Assembly (NCBI RefSeq): GCF_018143015.1
Contig: NC_054758.1
Location: 6,683,001 to 6,747,000 of the forward strand
DNA length: 64,000 bases
From: Lytechinus variegatus
Taxonomy: Eukaryota; Echinodermata; Echinoidea; Temnopleuroida; Toxopneustidae
Reading direction: 5' to 3'
Part shown: positions 37,928 to 52,000 of the stretch, piece after piece
Position numbering within the stretch: the first letter of the stretch is position 1
How the letters are laid out: each line of letters starts with the position of its first letter
The notes under the pieces: model-generated
What the model was told of the DNA's origin: nothing
Databases searched by the model: none
The model's input: the letters and a program-made list of their open reading frames with translations, nothing else
Program-made: the position numbers and the translations under genes

Positions 37928-39632
37928 AATATAGAGCAGCTGCAAGACACCACTGTGGGAATAGGCATGGTTGAGTAATAAACCTGGGTTAACTTACACC
38001 ACATTTTTATGGAGTACAAGTTGTAAACTGATTCATCAATAAAATATCATTTTTAATTTCGGTCCAACCAAATGCTTAAATGTTATTACATTGTTGTATT
38101 AAGATGCTATTTTTTTCATTATAATGAGATTACTCATAGAATTCGCTTTTTTGGTGCCCTGTTATAGTAAAAAGATGACGGAGCGCTGTGGAGAAGAAAT
38201 TAATGCATACATAAGTTAAATTAACAAACAAGAATTAATAGTATATTACAAACAAAGAATAGAAAAAATGCAAAAATATGTGTTTATGTGGAATAATAAT
38301 TTAATAGTTAATACAAATGGTAATGAAAAAAAGATTTCACATCAGCAATGGAAACTTTCATCCTTTATTTCAGAAAAGTGAACATGCATGTAAATCAGCA
38401 TTTTGTTGATATCTACATAGTTGAATTGATACATAAGACATATTTGTAAAGGAAAGTTGGCCACTTGAAAAATGTTATTTCTACCACCCTTGTGATTTGC
38501 AACAATACTTTGTGTTTCTTTCTTTCTCGAGGGGGGGGGGGTAAATTCAATAATAAATATCTGATGCGATCATGCGATACAGTCGACGCCATTATCAAAC
38601 AAACCTGCACATTTGTCAGTGTTTGTTATTCCAGTTTTAATTAAAGTATGGCAAACGGAAAAGTCAAAGATAATTTGGAAATTAAAATGGTTTAATTTAT
38701 TCTCGTAAGCCCATCTGAGAAACAATTAGGAGCTACCGTATAATATCCTTGATATGTCAATATATAAAACTTACAAATGTTTGACAGATTTACAAAAAAC
38801 ATAACACAAGGATAACACAAGGGCTGTAATTATGAAATCAATATGACGTACGTAGACAAACAACAGCGTATTATAACACACGCACCCCCTCACACACACA
38901 TACACACACCTCAGGCAAACGTATTTCATTTGTAAATATTTCGTGAATATAACCATATTGCATTAATATAAATAGGCCAGCTATTTACAAACAAGAAATG
39001 ATTCGTACGACTGATGTTCCAAAGAATATTGCAATAAAGAGGCCGTTATATATTTAGGTTGATACATGCTATTGCTTTATACAAACGAAGCCATTGTTAA
39101 TATAAAAGCTTTCAAACTTTTATGATTTTACAAGTGTTACGCGCTCAATTAAACTACATTTCCAATGTACGTAAAAAGACAATGACATGTCTTTAGTTAA
39201 CACCCGAAAACAATGCTTATGAAATAAGACTGAAATTAGTCGGGTTTTTTCTTCTTTTATCTCGCTCTTGAGGAAACAAATATTAATCATGTTGATGCAT
39301 TTAAGATAATTGAAGCTTTAACATCGATTAGACAATAACAAAGATTTGCAGTCAAAGCATCATAAAGTACACTCTATATTAATGAAATAAAATAATAAAC
39401 GGTGGGTCTGTTAGCCACTAATTATGGCTATATAACAAGTTCAGTGTCTCGCGCGCAAAAAAGACGTTCATTGGCTCTTCTATATAATCATGATGATAGT
39501 TTCGTCTTAATTATAAATACAAAAGCGTACACACATCCACCAAAGCATACAGACATATATAAACTGCAGGAATAGACTTGCGGGTTACTGTACCACACTT
39601 CCGAATAAAAAAAAAGATAATTCACGCCATCA
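37928..39632. other. Region downstream of the adhesion GPCR, no gene seen
   Basis: AT-rich sequence with a G run at about 38,531-38,540 and a CA-rich patch at about 38,880-38,910. It probably includes the 3' UTR and polyadenylation region of the minus-strand adhesion GPCR. AATAAA on that strand occurs, but none can be assigned with confidence. Confidence 0.45.
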
Positions 39633-39674
39633 TTAGTCATTATTTTTGTAGCTATGGGAACCGTTGGGCGTGGC
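39633..39674 (-). CDS. Possible alternative last exon (duplicate of exon 16 end)
   Basis: A 42-nt block preceded by a 3' splice-site-like sequence (TTTTTAAATTATAATAG) encodes ATPNGSHSYKNND and TAA in phase 0, the same phase in which exon 15 exits. It is a diverged copy of the last 14 codons of exon 16 (ATPNGSHNNENNN, TAA), 201 bp further downstream. Over 44 aligned bases I count 7 differences. If used, it would replace the 60-residue tail by a 13-residue one. It may equally be an unused duplicate in the 3' UTR. Confidence 0.4.
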   Translation of the reverse strand, partial: ATPNGSHSYKNND

Positions 39675-39833
39675 CTATTATAATTTAAAAATAAACAATA
39701 AGTAAGGTGTAGTATACATCAGCAATATTATGTCACAACACTTTTAAAGCGAATACGAGATAAGAATAGAATCACATAGAAGTAACTGAAAATATGCGAT
39801 AAGGGGCTGGCTAAAGTTTGAGTCAGAATATCT

Positions 39834-40016
39834 TTAGTTATTATTTTCATTGTTATGGGAACCATTGGGCGTGGCAATGGCGGATAGTCTGTTGGTATCG
39901 ACGGTGTTTTGTTTCCTCTTCGAGTCGTCGCTCCGAAACACTTTGAGATTGAACGAACTCCGTCGAGAAAACGAATTCCGCCATTCGACTTTCCTACGCT
40001 TAAAGGTATGGCGTAC
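39834..40016 (-). CDS. Adhesion GPCR exon 16: cytoplasmic tail
   Basis: Encodes residues 948-1007 and the TAA stop at 39,836-39,834. The tail is basic and Ser-rich (HTFKRRKVEWRNSFSRRSSF) and ends TPNGSHNNENNN. RRSS is a plausible basophilic-kinase site by pattern only. Acceptor CCATTAATAG. Confidence 0.88.
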   Translation of the reverse strand, partial: VRHTFKRRKVEWRNSFSRRSSFNLKVFRSDDSKRKQNTVDTNRLSAIATPNGSHNNENNN

Positions 40017-43000
40017 CTATTAATGGCAAAACAGAAACAAGGAAGAAGCAAAGTTAAGAGGAAGACAGAGGTTGTGATACATAAATAGCGACAGAGATAG
40101 AGAATGGCGGGGACATGGAGGACAGTCAATTATAAGTCTAAACGCACTTTTTTCTTGTATTTGACTCTTGTTGAGAAAAAAAAAGATCACTATCGAAATC
40201 GTAACTTTATCGATAGTGATCACAAACATAAGCAATAACTACAATTACTGAGGAATGATTCATGTTATTCATGTCAAACGGGGTTATTTTGTAACAGCTG
40301 CAGTGTACTCTCCGTATTATTGAGGGCAATTAAGGTATTAACGATAAGCAAATATTTGGATACAGTAGACAATATTGACGTAGTCGATTTGAATAATTTG
40401 CATCTTAGCTACCCCCACCTCCCCCCCACACACACACACTCACAAAAGGAAAAGAAGAAAAAGGAGCAGATTTAGTCTGCTACGCAAACCCTTCACTCGA
40501 GTGAGGGATTTGACTGTTTAGTTTATAATGACATGTAAACTGAAATTCTTTGCGCTGAAATGAAAACACCAAGTTTAATAAGTGCTAGTCATGCGTGAAG
40601 ACCCACTTCTTGAACAAAGTTTCGATCAGGGTCTCTGCCTGGAGACTAGATGAGAATAGGGGCAAAGAAAAAAGAAGAAAAGGAACGTGAAATATCAACA
40701 AGGGGAATCCAAACGGAACATACCTCTGAATTTAAGAGACAGTGAAATACGAAAATGAAAAATCCTTGGAGAGAATTGCAGATGAGGAAGAGGTACATAA
40801 AGACGAGCGTTGATTGGTCCTGCCACATTATACCAAATATCCACGTCAAACCCATTACCGGTAGGAGAATCACGCAGGCCTTCACGCCGTGTCTTTAAAA
40901 GTGCAAATATAAAACAATCAAGGATGACTGAACATCAGTAACAATTTTTAGGTGATGATGATTATTAGAAAAATGCATCCTTCCACCACCTTTCACTTTT
41001 TAGTTCTTACTTTACATTTTCTTTTTGAATGCACGTTTTTCTTTATATTGAGTTGCAATATACCACTGTTTTCATTTCATGTGTGCTCTTGTTAACCATA
41101 TTTAAATACTTCTGTGAATGTAAACCTGTGACTGATCACGATTCAGCCGTTTGTCTGCGGACTGCAATAGCAATAAACCGTTTCAATTCAATTCAATTCA
41201 ATAATACATTAAAATATGATTCAGCCAATTAACTCAATGAAATATTGAGTGATAAAATAATTTATACATTTTCTTTATGATATGTATTATATGGACTTTG
41301 AGAGAAAACAGTGAGGTAGACACGTATGTACATGTATATACCTGCCCATGACGCTCTTTTCGAAATGTAAGCGAGAGTGTAGAAGGTTATTATTATTATT
41401 TTTATTATTGCCGTTTCATTATTATTATTAGTATTATTATTATCATTATCATCATTTTTGTTTAAGATCGAACCAACGAAGCAGGGTTGCAGGCGCACTC
41501 TAACACTGAGACCCTACTGCTGTTTGGATGCAATGGACAATTTAAAGGCTCCTGCACTAAAAAAATGCTACTTTATTAGTCAGAGTAACCAATTTCGTCC
41601 GACCGATAAAATGATCAAAGTTCTGGTAGATTTGAAATAACATATTCAGCAACACTTTGGTAAACCTGAAACAAAGACACGTTTACTCACTTTGCCCGGG
41701 TGATCCGGTTATTGACGACCGTAGGTCCACCAGCAAGCTTAATGATCTCGAACACGACTCTTGAAACGAAGTAGACGTTGAGAGCGATGATGGTCAGAAT
41801 CGGGACAACGAAGAACCATATCGAGTCGTCTTCTCTTCTCAAAAAGCATCTGAAAGAATAGAGAATAACATTTTTTTTGCAAACGAAAAGAGAAAAGAAG
41901 AAAACGGTCCGTTTAGTTGAAACCCAATTCGTGAGAATAAGTCTATTTTTCATACTTCTGTTTTTCTGATCGACAACCTAACTTTCCCGGCACCAAAATT
42001 AACACGACATTACATCAGGCATATCATTTTTATTTCACATTTTTGAAATGTCCATATTCAATATTTAAACACGCTATTTGGAAATATTCTCCATATATTT
42101 TGTAAAACTGTAGTCATGTAAGAATTTTTTTAACGTCACTGGCTCATAGCTGACTATGATTTGTTTTAATCATTTTTTTTTGGAAAAAAAAGAAAATGCA
42201 TAGACTTTGGATAATGGTCAAATGTAGGCCGATTGGAATAGGTGCTACGTGTATACTCTGCTTAGTCTATTTAGGCTCTTAGTCTACCGCCCTCTCGTGA
42301 TAAGCAATCGATCTGTAAAACATCATAACCATTACATTCCCGTTTTCGTCATCGCCGTGTGAATGAGAACTGATGTATTTCTTATTGTAAATACATTCCA
42401 ATAATCCAATATTTGTGTTCATACTTACACAGGGTTGTCATGTGTTGTTACGTCATCACCAAGCTTGCATTTATAAAATGCAAGGGTTGCTGACAAAGGA
42501 ATGATCGGGCATACTAGGATGAAGAAAACAGAAGTACATTATGTTAAAGGGGAAATCACCCTGATGGAAAGTTCGGTGACAAAATAGCAACCCCCCCCCA
42601 AAAAAAAAAAACAAGTGGAATGCCTCTGGCCGTCTCACCTGCATCACGCAGTTCAATATAGCAGCAGTGCTGACTTTGAATACTACTCTAACTCGCACAA
42701 GATGTTCAGTGATACATGGTTACTCTTATGTCCACTTTTTATGAACTAGACCAATAAACTAACAGAGATATGATGGTTATTCAACAGATACACCCAATTC
42801 GGCCAAAGTTCATTGACCTTGGTCATGTGACCTGAAACGCGCACAGGATGTTCAGTGATACTTGATTACTCTAATGTCCAAGTTTAACGAACTAGACCAA
42901 TAAACTTTCAAAGTTATGATGGTAATTCAACAGATACCCCCGATTCGGCCAAAGTTCATTGACCTTAAATGACCTTTGACCTTGATCATGTGACCTGAAA

Positions 43001-46000
43001 CTCGAACAGGATGTTCAGTGATACTTGATTACTCTTATGTACAAGTTTCATGAATCAGATCCATAAACTTTCAAAGTTATGATGGTAATTCAACAGATAC
43101 ACCCAATTCGGCCAAAGTTCATTGACCTTTGACCTTGGTCATGTGACCTGAAACGCGCACAGGATGTTCAGTGATACTTGATTACTCTAATGTCCAAGTT
43201 TAATGAACTAGACCAATAAACTTTCAAAGTTATGATGGTAATTCAACAGATACCCCCGATTCGGCCAAAGTTCATTGACCCTAAATGACCTTTGACCTTG
43301 ATCATGTGACCTGAAACTCGAACAGGATGTTCAGTGATACTTGATTACTCTTATGTACAAGTTTCATGAATCAGATCCATAAACTTTCAAAGTTATGATG
43401 GGAATTCAACAGATATCCCCAATTCGGCCAAAGTTCATTGACCCTAAATGACCTTTGACCTTGGTCATGTGACGTGAAACTCATGCAGGATGTTCAGTGA
43501 TACTTGATTAAACTTATGTCCAAGTTTCATGAACTAGGTCCATATATTTTCTAAGTTATGATGACGTTTCAAAAACTTAACCTCAGGTTAAGATTTCGAT
43601 GTTGAATCCTCCAACATGGTCTAAGTTCATTGACCCTAAATGACCTTTGACCTTGGTCATGTGACATGAAACTCTACTAGGATGTTCAGTAATACTTGAT
43701 TAACCTTATGGCCAAGTTTTATTAACTAGGTCCATATACTTTCTAAGTTATGACGTCATTTCAAAAACTTAACCTCAGGTTAAGATTTGATGTTGACGCC
43801 GCCGCCGCCGCCGCCGTCGCCGCCGCCGCCGCCGCCGTCGGAAAAGCGGCGCCTATAGTCTCACTTTGCTTCGCAGGTGAGACGAAAAAATGATCAGGAA
43901 TATCGATGAAGGTTCGAGGAAAATCCATCAAAGATAACAAAAAAAAATATTAGAATTTAAAGTTTTTGACTTGTAACGTCATACGAGCGGCTGCCCCAGA
44001 TGTTATGAAATATAAAATCAATGAATTTCAACTTTTTAATGAATCGTGAATTCAATTATTTTAGCAGGTTTGAATGATTTAATTAATATACCGAAGGCAC
44101 TGTGACAATAAAAACTATCCAATTTCATTGAAAAATACCATAGGATATGTGGGGAAACTGCTCACTCATGATGTCACAAATCAAATAATTAAAATTATAA
44201 TAACTTTTTTATTCGTTTTTTTTCAAACATTCGGCAATATCTTAAATTATTTTCTCCCTATTTTACAATAAATACATTCCTGTCCCCCCATTTTTTGTGA
44301 CACAGTGAGTTACTCTTCGGACCTTAAAGAAAAACGAAACATATTAGGAAATAAATGATACAATAGATGACTGTTTTCGCAAAAAAACCCACAACGTTTT
44401 GTGCAGGTACAGCATTTTCAGTCTGGTCAGAACCTTGTCGGAAGAATATTACCCGACTTAACGCCGTGGGCAAAGCTAAGCTGCATTCTACATCGGAGAT
44501 ACACAGAAAAGGATCATGCAATAGGCGAGAATATGACGGCCTTTTATTTTCATGGATCTCTACTCATCATCACTTCGAACAACTTAGTGCCTATAAAAAA
44601 CGGCAATTATGTGGGGCAACTTATAACTTTGAGCGGAAAGCTAGTTTACGTGAGCCGAATATCTTCCAACCCGATAAACAGTGTCTAGCACTGCGGGGTG
44701 AATGGGGCTAACAAACACGTGCGACGCAAAGCGCCCACAATTTTCCTAACGTAAATAATTGAATTAATAATTGAATTAACAAATATATAAATAGAATAAA
44801 TAACTAAACAAATAAATACATAAATAAATAAAGAGATAAATAAATATGATTGAATCAGTACGTAAGTAAAAGAATAACAAATAAACAAATAAATAAATTA
44901 AAGAAAATACTGAGATGAGAAAGGACGATGGCGTTCCACGTGACTTACGCCAGCCAATCACAAGATATATCTTAATTCTGCTTCCTGGTTTACTGAAGAC
45001 CACAACGGCTTGTAGAAAAAGATTGACGCCCTCTATCAGCATCCAACAAAATGCAGACATGAAGAAGTAGTAGAGCAGAGAAGCTTTGACCGTGCACTGG
45101 ACCTATATGTATCATAAAAATGAAAAAAAAATAAATAAATAAGTAATGGTGATGATGAAAATAATAATACTAATGATGCTAATAATATTATTGGTAATGA
45201 TAAGGACACAATAATGATTACAAATATAAATAATACTAATGATACAATTTAATAATAATAAATACATAATAATAATATAATGATAATGATAATGAATATA
45301 AATAATATAATGATAATAATAAAGTAATGATATATAATAATGATGAATGTATAATGATATAATTGAATAATGAATGTATTGATATATGGATTGATTATTG
45401 TTATTTATGATATAATTAATGTCAATTAGTAATATATTTGATAATAATAGTGATCAATAATAAATGAATTCAAATAAATAATAATTTTGATAATAATAGT
45501 ATCAATAATAAAACATGAAACATTAATGACAATGAAAATGATAAACATAGCGATAATTATATTATTAAAGTTCGCCCTAAATAGATGTTTTTTGTACAAA
45601 TAGCAGAAAAAATATTCAAAGATATTGGTGACGGTGTGAGGAAATCCATCAAAGATTAAAACTGTATTAGAATCTAAAGTTTTTGATTTATTACGTAGTA
45701 GACGAGCAGTTGCCCTGTATGTTATGCAATATAAAATGCACTAATTTCCAATTTCCAATGGTTCGTAATGACTTATTTTTATCAGTTTTAGTAGCAGGGG
45801 TGAAATGATTTGTCTTTTTATATACTAAAGGTTAAAAAAATAATTCTCTGAGAAGTGACATTTCATCGATTCTTTTTCCCATTCGATATTTGGGAAAGCT
45901 CCTCGCATAAGACGTCACATAAAAAATAAGATTATTTTTTTTGTTCTTTCATTTCCACCAAACCTTAACCAATATTTTTAAAACGATTTTGTTGCTATCT

Positions 46001-49000
46001 TCACAGTAACCTTTTTGTCAGTGTGAACTTCCCCTTTCACCCCTTCATTTATCAGAATTCTCTAAGCGCTTTACAGTAATGCAGTATGATTACTCCTCAA
46101 ATTGATTCCGGTAAAATAGAATCAAACAGACCTGATACTTGGTGGGGGTGTCTAAGAACAGGATCATGATCTGACCCAGTCCCACGGCGAGGGCCAAGTT
46201 GATATGGATCATCACTCGGTCTGATTTGAGACTAATAAAGGAAATAAAAAAAAGAGCTATCAGGTTATAGAATGTTAGATAACCCCAAGCATTCGAAATT
46301 CGAGTTCGCTAAACTTTAAAGAGAGTATTGAATACAGTCATGCATCGGAACGTATCGATAAATGTATTTCTGAGGGCTTATATTGTTTTCATTTTTGTAT
46401 TGACGTATCGGAAATTGTATTTATTATGTTCATTTCATTTTTTTTTTCTCATAGCTGCCAAAGTACTTTTTTCGGGAGTAGAGTTTAACCAATTTGCTCA
46501 GTCTTGAGGAGGTCGCATTTTTGTTTTCTTATTCATATTCGTATTTGTAGTCGCCTTCCTCTTAACCCTAAATAGACTGGGCTATTTCGACACCTAAGAA
46601 GACTGGGGGGGGGGGGGGGCTGATTCAGCCCCCCCTTATGATCTCGGCCGTCGATCGCGCGATCGCGACGAAAATTGGCACACATGTTACCCATTGCATT
46701 ATCTAAAAAACTGTAACATCAAATTCTGCAAAAAAAATATCATGTCTCGTTTTAAAAACAAATGTTTTTAAAACGTAATCTTTTAAATAAATCAAGGAAA
46801 TGTTAAAAAAATATGATATTGTTAACAATTTTTCCTCCAAAATTTAATTCTTTGTTAACAAAATATTGATAAACACTTGAAAGAAGACCCTTATTTACCT
46901 AAGGATGATGAATGAGAAGATTGTGAAGAAGGCGCCCGCTATAGACAATCCGCATCCAATTGATGTAATCACGTTTGCTGCGAGTGTATCGGCGGGGGAA
47001 AGCTGCTGACGGTAAAACGGGTGAGGGAATAGTTATTGTATTTGTTGGCAAATTTTGTTTTAAAAATAATCGATACTTTGTATGTTTATGGGTATATTTC
47101 ATGACATGCAAGCAATACTTTACAGAACATCGATTATAATTCATATAAAATTATAGATTAGGCTAAATTAGAGTTTTACATGTATTTCAATACTCTGGTT
47201 GGCCACCTGAGTAACGTCACGTATTATCATGCATCAACATTCTCCATTCTTATTTGAAGGCCACGAAAGATTTCATGTATGACAACTAAATACTTGAAGT
47301 AAAAGTCGAGTATGAAAATACCAATTTCAACGTACTTTATTGCAATGTTGGAAAACGGTTTTTATTCTTGAATGAATGAATTGAACGTGTGTAGATTCAA
47401 TCAGAGGCTGTCGAAGGTGGTTATGGAACATGAAACCCTTTAAACTCCGCATAAGTTTTCATCTACTTTTTAGTCCCCAATATATGTATAAATCTATATA
47501 ATCTCTCTATATAATCCAATATAATATTCAGAAATTGAACACTTCAGCTTAGGTGATATGTTTCATACTTTTGCAAAAGCAACTGGAAAGCACGTTTCAC
47601 CTGTACGTATCTTGGAAAAAAAGGCTGTAAAAACCAGATTGAAAAAAAAACGGAAAAGAGTTCTTACGTGATATTCATTTATTTGCATCAGGACAGCAAA
47701 GTTAGTAAGATGATCGCATGCACACTCGACTACCGACGAGTTGACAAATTCAGGCCAGCATCCTTCTTGAGACCAACCGCTAAAAGAAATGAAAAAAAAT
47801 CATTAATCGTATCGATCATGTGACGTTTTATTCCTTTTTTCCACTTTTCTTGTTTATTGAAATTTAAAGAGTTTCTAATTTTCACAACTTGTAAAATGAT
47901 ACACGTGATCGTGAAGTTTTAATAATTTAAAAACAATTATGGCGTGCACTGAGCAAATAATGAATGACGTAAAACCTGAAAAATTGAGTCGAGATATATT
48001 ATATTACATACCGTGTGTTGCATGCAGATGGATAGAAAGCACAGATAAATAGTACATCTTTGAGTGGTAATGCATTCAGTTCCAACAAAAGTTCATTTCA
48101 AAGTATTATCAAAATTTTCCACGCAAACCTCGCGTCTTCGTCATGGATACAAAACTCACAGTGACAAGATACATGATATAATCACGATTGGTTTGACCAA
48201 ATACCGAAAGTAAGTACGTAAAAATAAGATCGTAGATTTTAACAGGAGCGTAGCTCTCAAAAAGGAAAGGTTAAGTCACACTCTTCGTCAGTGACCATGA
48301 TGTGACCCCCCCCCCCCAAAAAAAAGAAGAGAATTAATACCTTTGTATTTGTTTGAAAATTTATATGCATCCCCTCATGAATATGCAATGAGCAAGCTGA
48401 TTATGTCATATCCCTAATTATGTTGTATATTATTGTATTAAATTATGTGTATTCGATCCATGTCCAGCTGGAGTGAAATGAGATACTGCACGAGATATTA
48501 ATTAATGCAACTTATTTCGTTCAAAAGGGGATCTTTAATACATACATGCATGAAAAAATCAAATAACAAATTGTGATTTCTTGAGAAAAAAAATGAAAGT
48601 ATAGAGACATGACATCAACAGCCAACATAATGAATATTGTCAACGGCATGCATGTACGGTATATGGCACTGTTTTCACAAAAAATTGCTATACTTTAAAA
48701 TTAAATTTGTTATATGTTATCAAAATTTGAAAAAAAATACGTTTTACTCGGCGAATTTTACTCCTTATATTTATATATACATGATAAATTCAGCCCCGCG
48801 TTTTATGAAGGTTTTCTGAATAGGGGTCTTCTGACACATGCAAATTAACTAAAACAAATGCTGGTTATCAATTAACCAATCATAACAAGTGAACATGATC
48901 ATGTATCGGGTAACACTTTTCACACTTCACGGCAAGCACCGCATGACGGAATGATCAGTCCCCTATGTAAGTCTAGGACTCGATGCGTTCCTCGTCAAAA

Positions 49001-52000
49001 TCAGATGTCAATAAACATAGGGGTCTAAGAATAATCAGAGTACTAGAGTTCGTAAGCCGATGTGACACTGTCAAATAAAATTTCAAGAACAAGTCAGCGG
49101 GGTTCTCACCTTCTCCCAACGAATTTATTATTATGAAGAATATCACACTTACCGTAGGGTGTGATTCCAGAACGAACAGAGGGCAAGACCGTCGGCAAAG
49201 CGTGGTGGCTGTTGCCATGGTAACATGATCGTATTACCGAAGAGGAAAGAGTAAAAGAGGTAAATAGCAGATGTGAGACAATTGGAATAAAACCATGAGT
49301 GGAATATCATTGAGAACATGATGATAAATATTATGTTGAAAAATTTAGGCCTATAATTTGTGAGGTGAGGGCGGCCACTGCGTGTGTGTGGGAATGAGGG
49401 TGCACTCGCGCGTGTAATGCGTGTTATATGTATCGGAGTGTGTGCATGTATGATTGTTAGTCAGTATATGCATGCCTGAAGAATATATCAAATACGAAAA
49501 GAGGATAATTGGGTGAGATAGAGTGAGACAACAATTTGGAAATCAAGACAAAATATGAAATATTTTCGAAAACCACGATTTGTGAATTTACTTTGTATAT
49601 AGGCCCAACACATACACGTTAATAATGAGAATCGATTTTTAGGTCGCCTGTCCTTGTTTTTTTTTCGTTGTTGTTGCTGCTGTTGTTTTCTGAAACGTTT
49701 ACATGAATAAAATCCGAAGTTGCATTTAATATTATAGCTATACTGGTTGACAAAAATGCTAGACTTTCGTATTATTACCATAATTGTAGTTTCACATACG
49801 ACAGGGAAGACTTCGTAGTTCCTTAGTGGCAATTTTACAATGCAATCAAACCTTTGTGTTTCGACAGGCATGCACTTATTGGATGTCGTCAGCAAAGTAC
49901 ACTAACTTTCGATTCGTGACTCGACTCTTAAAATAGCAAGTTAAGTTTTAAAGGATAGCTGCACCAATGAAATCATGTTTATGTAAGACATAGAGCATAG
50001 AGTCAAACACTTAGAACTCGATGGTTCCCAAATGAAAAGAGTGAGGATATTCATTTTGGCAACAAGATGACGAAAATTCAAAGAGTTTCATTTGTGGTAT
50101 TGAAGTAGAATATTCCTTACATATTTATATGATGAATAAACCATTCATCATTAACATTTACCAAGTAACATGCAATGGAATATATAATAATGTATGGTCA
50201 GTGTATTATTTGGTCATTATTACCTTTGCCTTTGCCCCAAAGACCCTTTAGGGCCAATAACTTTAGAACATCGTATAAAAATCAATGGGCACTTGTATAT
50301 TTGTACAGCGTATAAGAAATTGATTAAATCATACTTTTTTTTTATTTCTTAGCGGTGAAAAAAGTCAATATATTCAGATAATGCAGGTGATGCACACAGG
50401 TCGCGATAAAAGGTAGCGCTCTCAATGAGTATAGAGGCAATGTTTTTTTTTCTATTTTGTTGTTGGATTTTGCTTTGGGGTTGTTTGTTTTGCTTTGTTG
50501 TTAGTTTGCTTAAGATCTCTCATTAAACATGTTTCTACTCAAGCTTCTATGTTGTACACATTTTAAAAACTGCGGTGTTAAAACTGACACCAGTTGGTGT
50601 TAATAGAGGACCACACCCTGATGTGTTAAAATTACACCCTAGAGATTAAACATAACACCAAAGAGTGTAAATGTAACAACACAAGGTGTTGTAATAACAC
50701 CTACAGGTGTAAAACTAACACCACCAATTTAACACCGGTGTAAAATAACTGGTGTGGTTCTCTATGTACACCGGTTAACACCACAGTTTTTGCTGTGCAT
50801 ATATGTATAATACATATACTCTGGCTGAAAGAAGGTGAGTTTCTAAATGTAAAATTTAAAAATGCAAATTTGATATTTGGGAATATGACAGCAAACCAGG
50901 TATCAAAATTCTGCTTTCTTTATATAAAAGATTGATGGTCGATTTTGCTATATTTAGCGTGGACACATCAGAATAGTGCGTCAATGGCATGTGACAAGGA
51001 GATATTCCTGTTTACACTGTCCAACGGGGATTTTGCACGTGACCTAGAAATATGTGTATGTGACCTGTCTGACCACGATGTAAGGTATACTCTCCTTTCT
51101 AAACATCGTCTGCAAATATTTTTTTTCTCTGACAATTGAATTTAGCCATCGTCACATGCGAATGGTATTCCGCAAAGAAGTCTTGACTAGAGTACAAGTT
51201 GCTTCCTGCCGACAATAATCCGAAACCGGGACCTGCTCGGTTAATGGCTTGTCAAAACTTGTTACTCTACAAACTAGCAGAAGCCGACAACATTCGTGGA
51301 CAAACACCTTCTCATAGCCATGATAAAAATGAGAGCAATGCATACGTGTTTTTTATTGTATCAACATGATCATGGTGACAAGTAACGAGTTGTTTGAAGA
51401 GGTGACGGTGTAAGGGGAAAATGGAAAACGGAGAATTGTCATTTTTTACCCATTCTACTTCAAACGGGGAGGGGGAGAGTAACACAGGATGTCCACACCA
51501 ATTTCAACCAGTGCACCATTTGAATCTGTGATTCACACTTTTAAAATGCTCTAAAATGCTCAAATTGAACCGTGTGAAGATGATTTCGTTATATGCTTCA
51601 CATTGAGGAAAAACCTGTGTACCACATTGTTTTTTCTAGTTTTAAGTTATGGACAGAAACCAGGTGTAGCGATTGACGTGTAAGATGTTTAAAGAGAGGG
51701 AAAGTAACTCTGAATTAGATGCCTACATATCGATAGGGGAAATGAGATTTCTTTGTGAGTTTATTGCATTAGTGTGTTTCTCAGATAAGTTTACATTTGG
51801 TTTTAAGAAATATTTCAATAGAGTTTCAATGGAATGTTATTCTATATATAGCACAACAATAAAAATCACAATAATAAACAACTTAAATTGTGCAGAAATT
51901 GTAATAATAATAATCTCTACTTAGTTTTGCAAATGCAAAGTGAACATTTTGTGTGTGTGTGTGTTGCTCGACCCATTTTTATTTTTTAAAGTTTATTGAT

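Noticed and set aside
44367-44711. Plus-strand frames of 114 and 95 codons inside intron 12
   Set aside because: Overlapping frames are both open, no domain is recognised, and they lie in an intron antisense to the host gene.
49488-49895. 135-codon minus-strand frame in intron 7 with a poly-Gln run
   Set aside because: The Gln run is a microsatellite, there is no recognisable domain, and the flanking receptor exons do not need it for frame closure.
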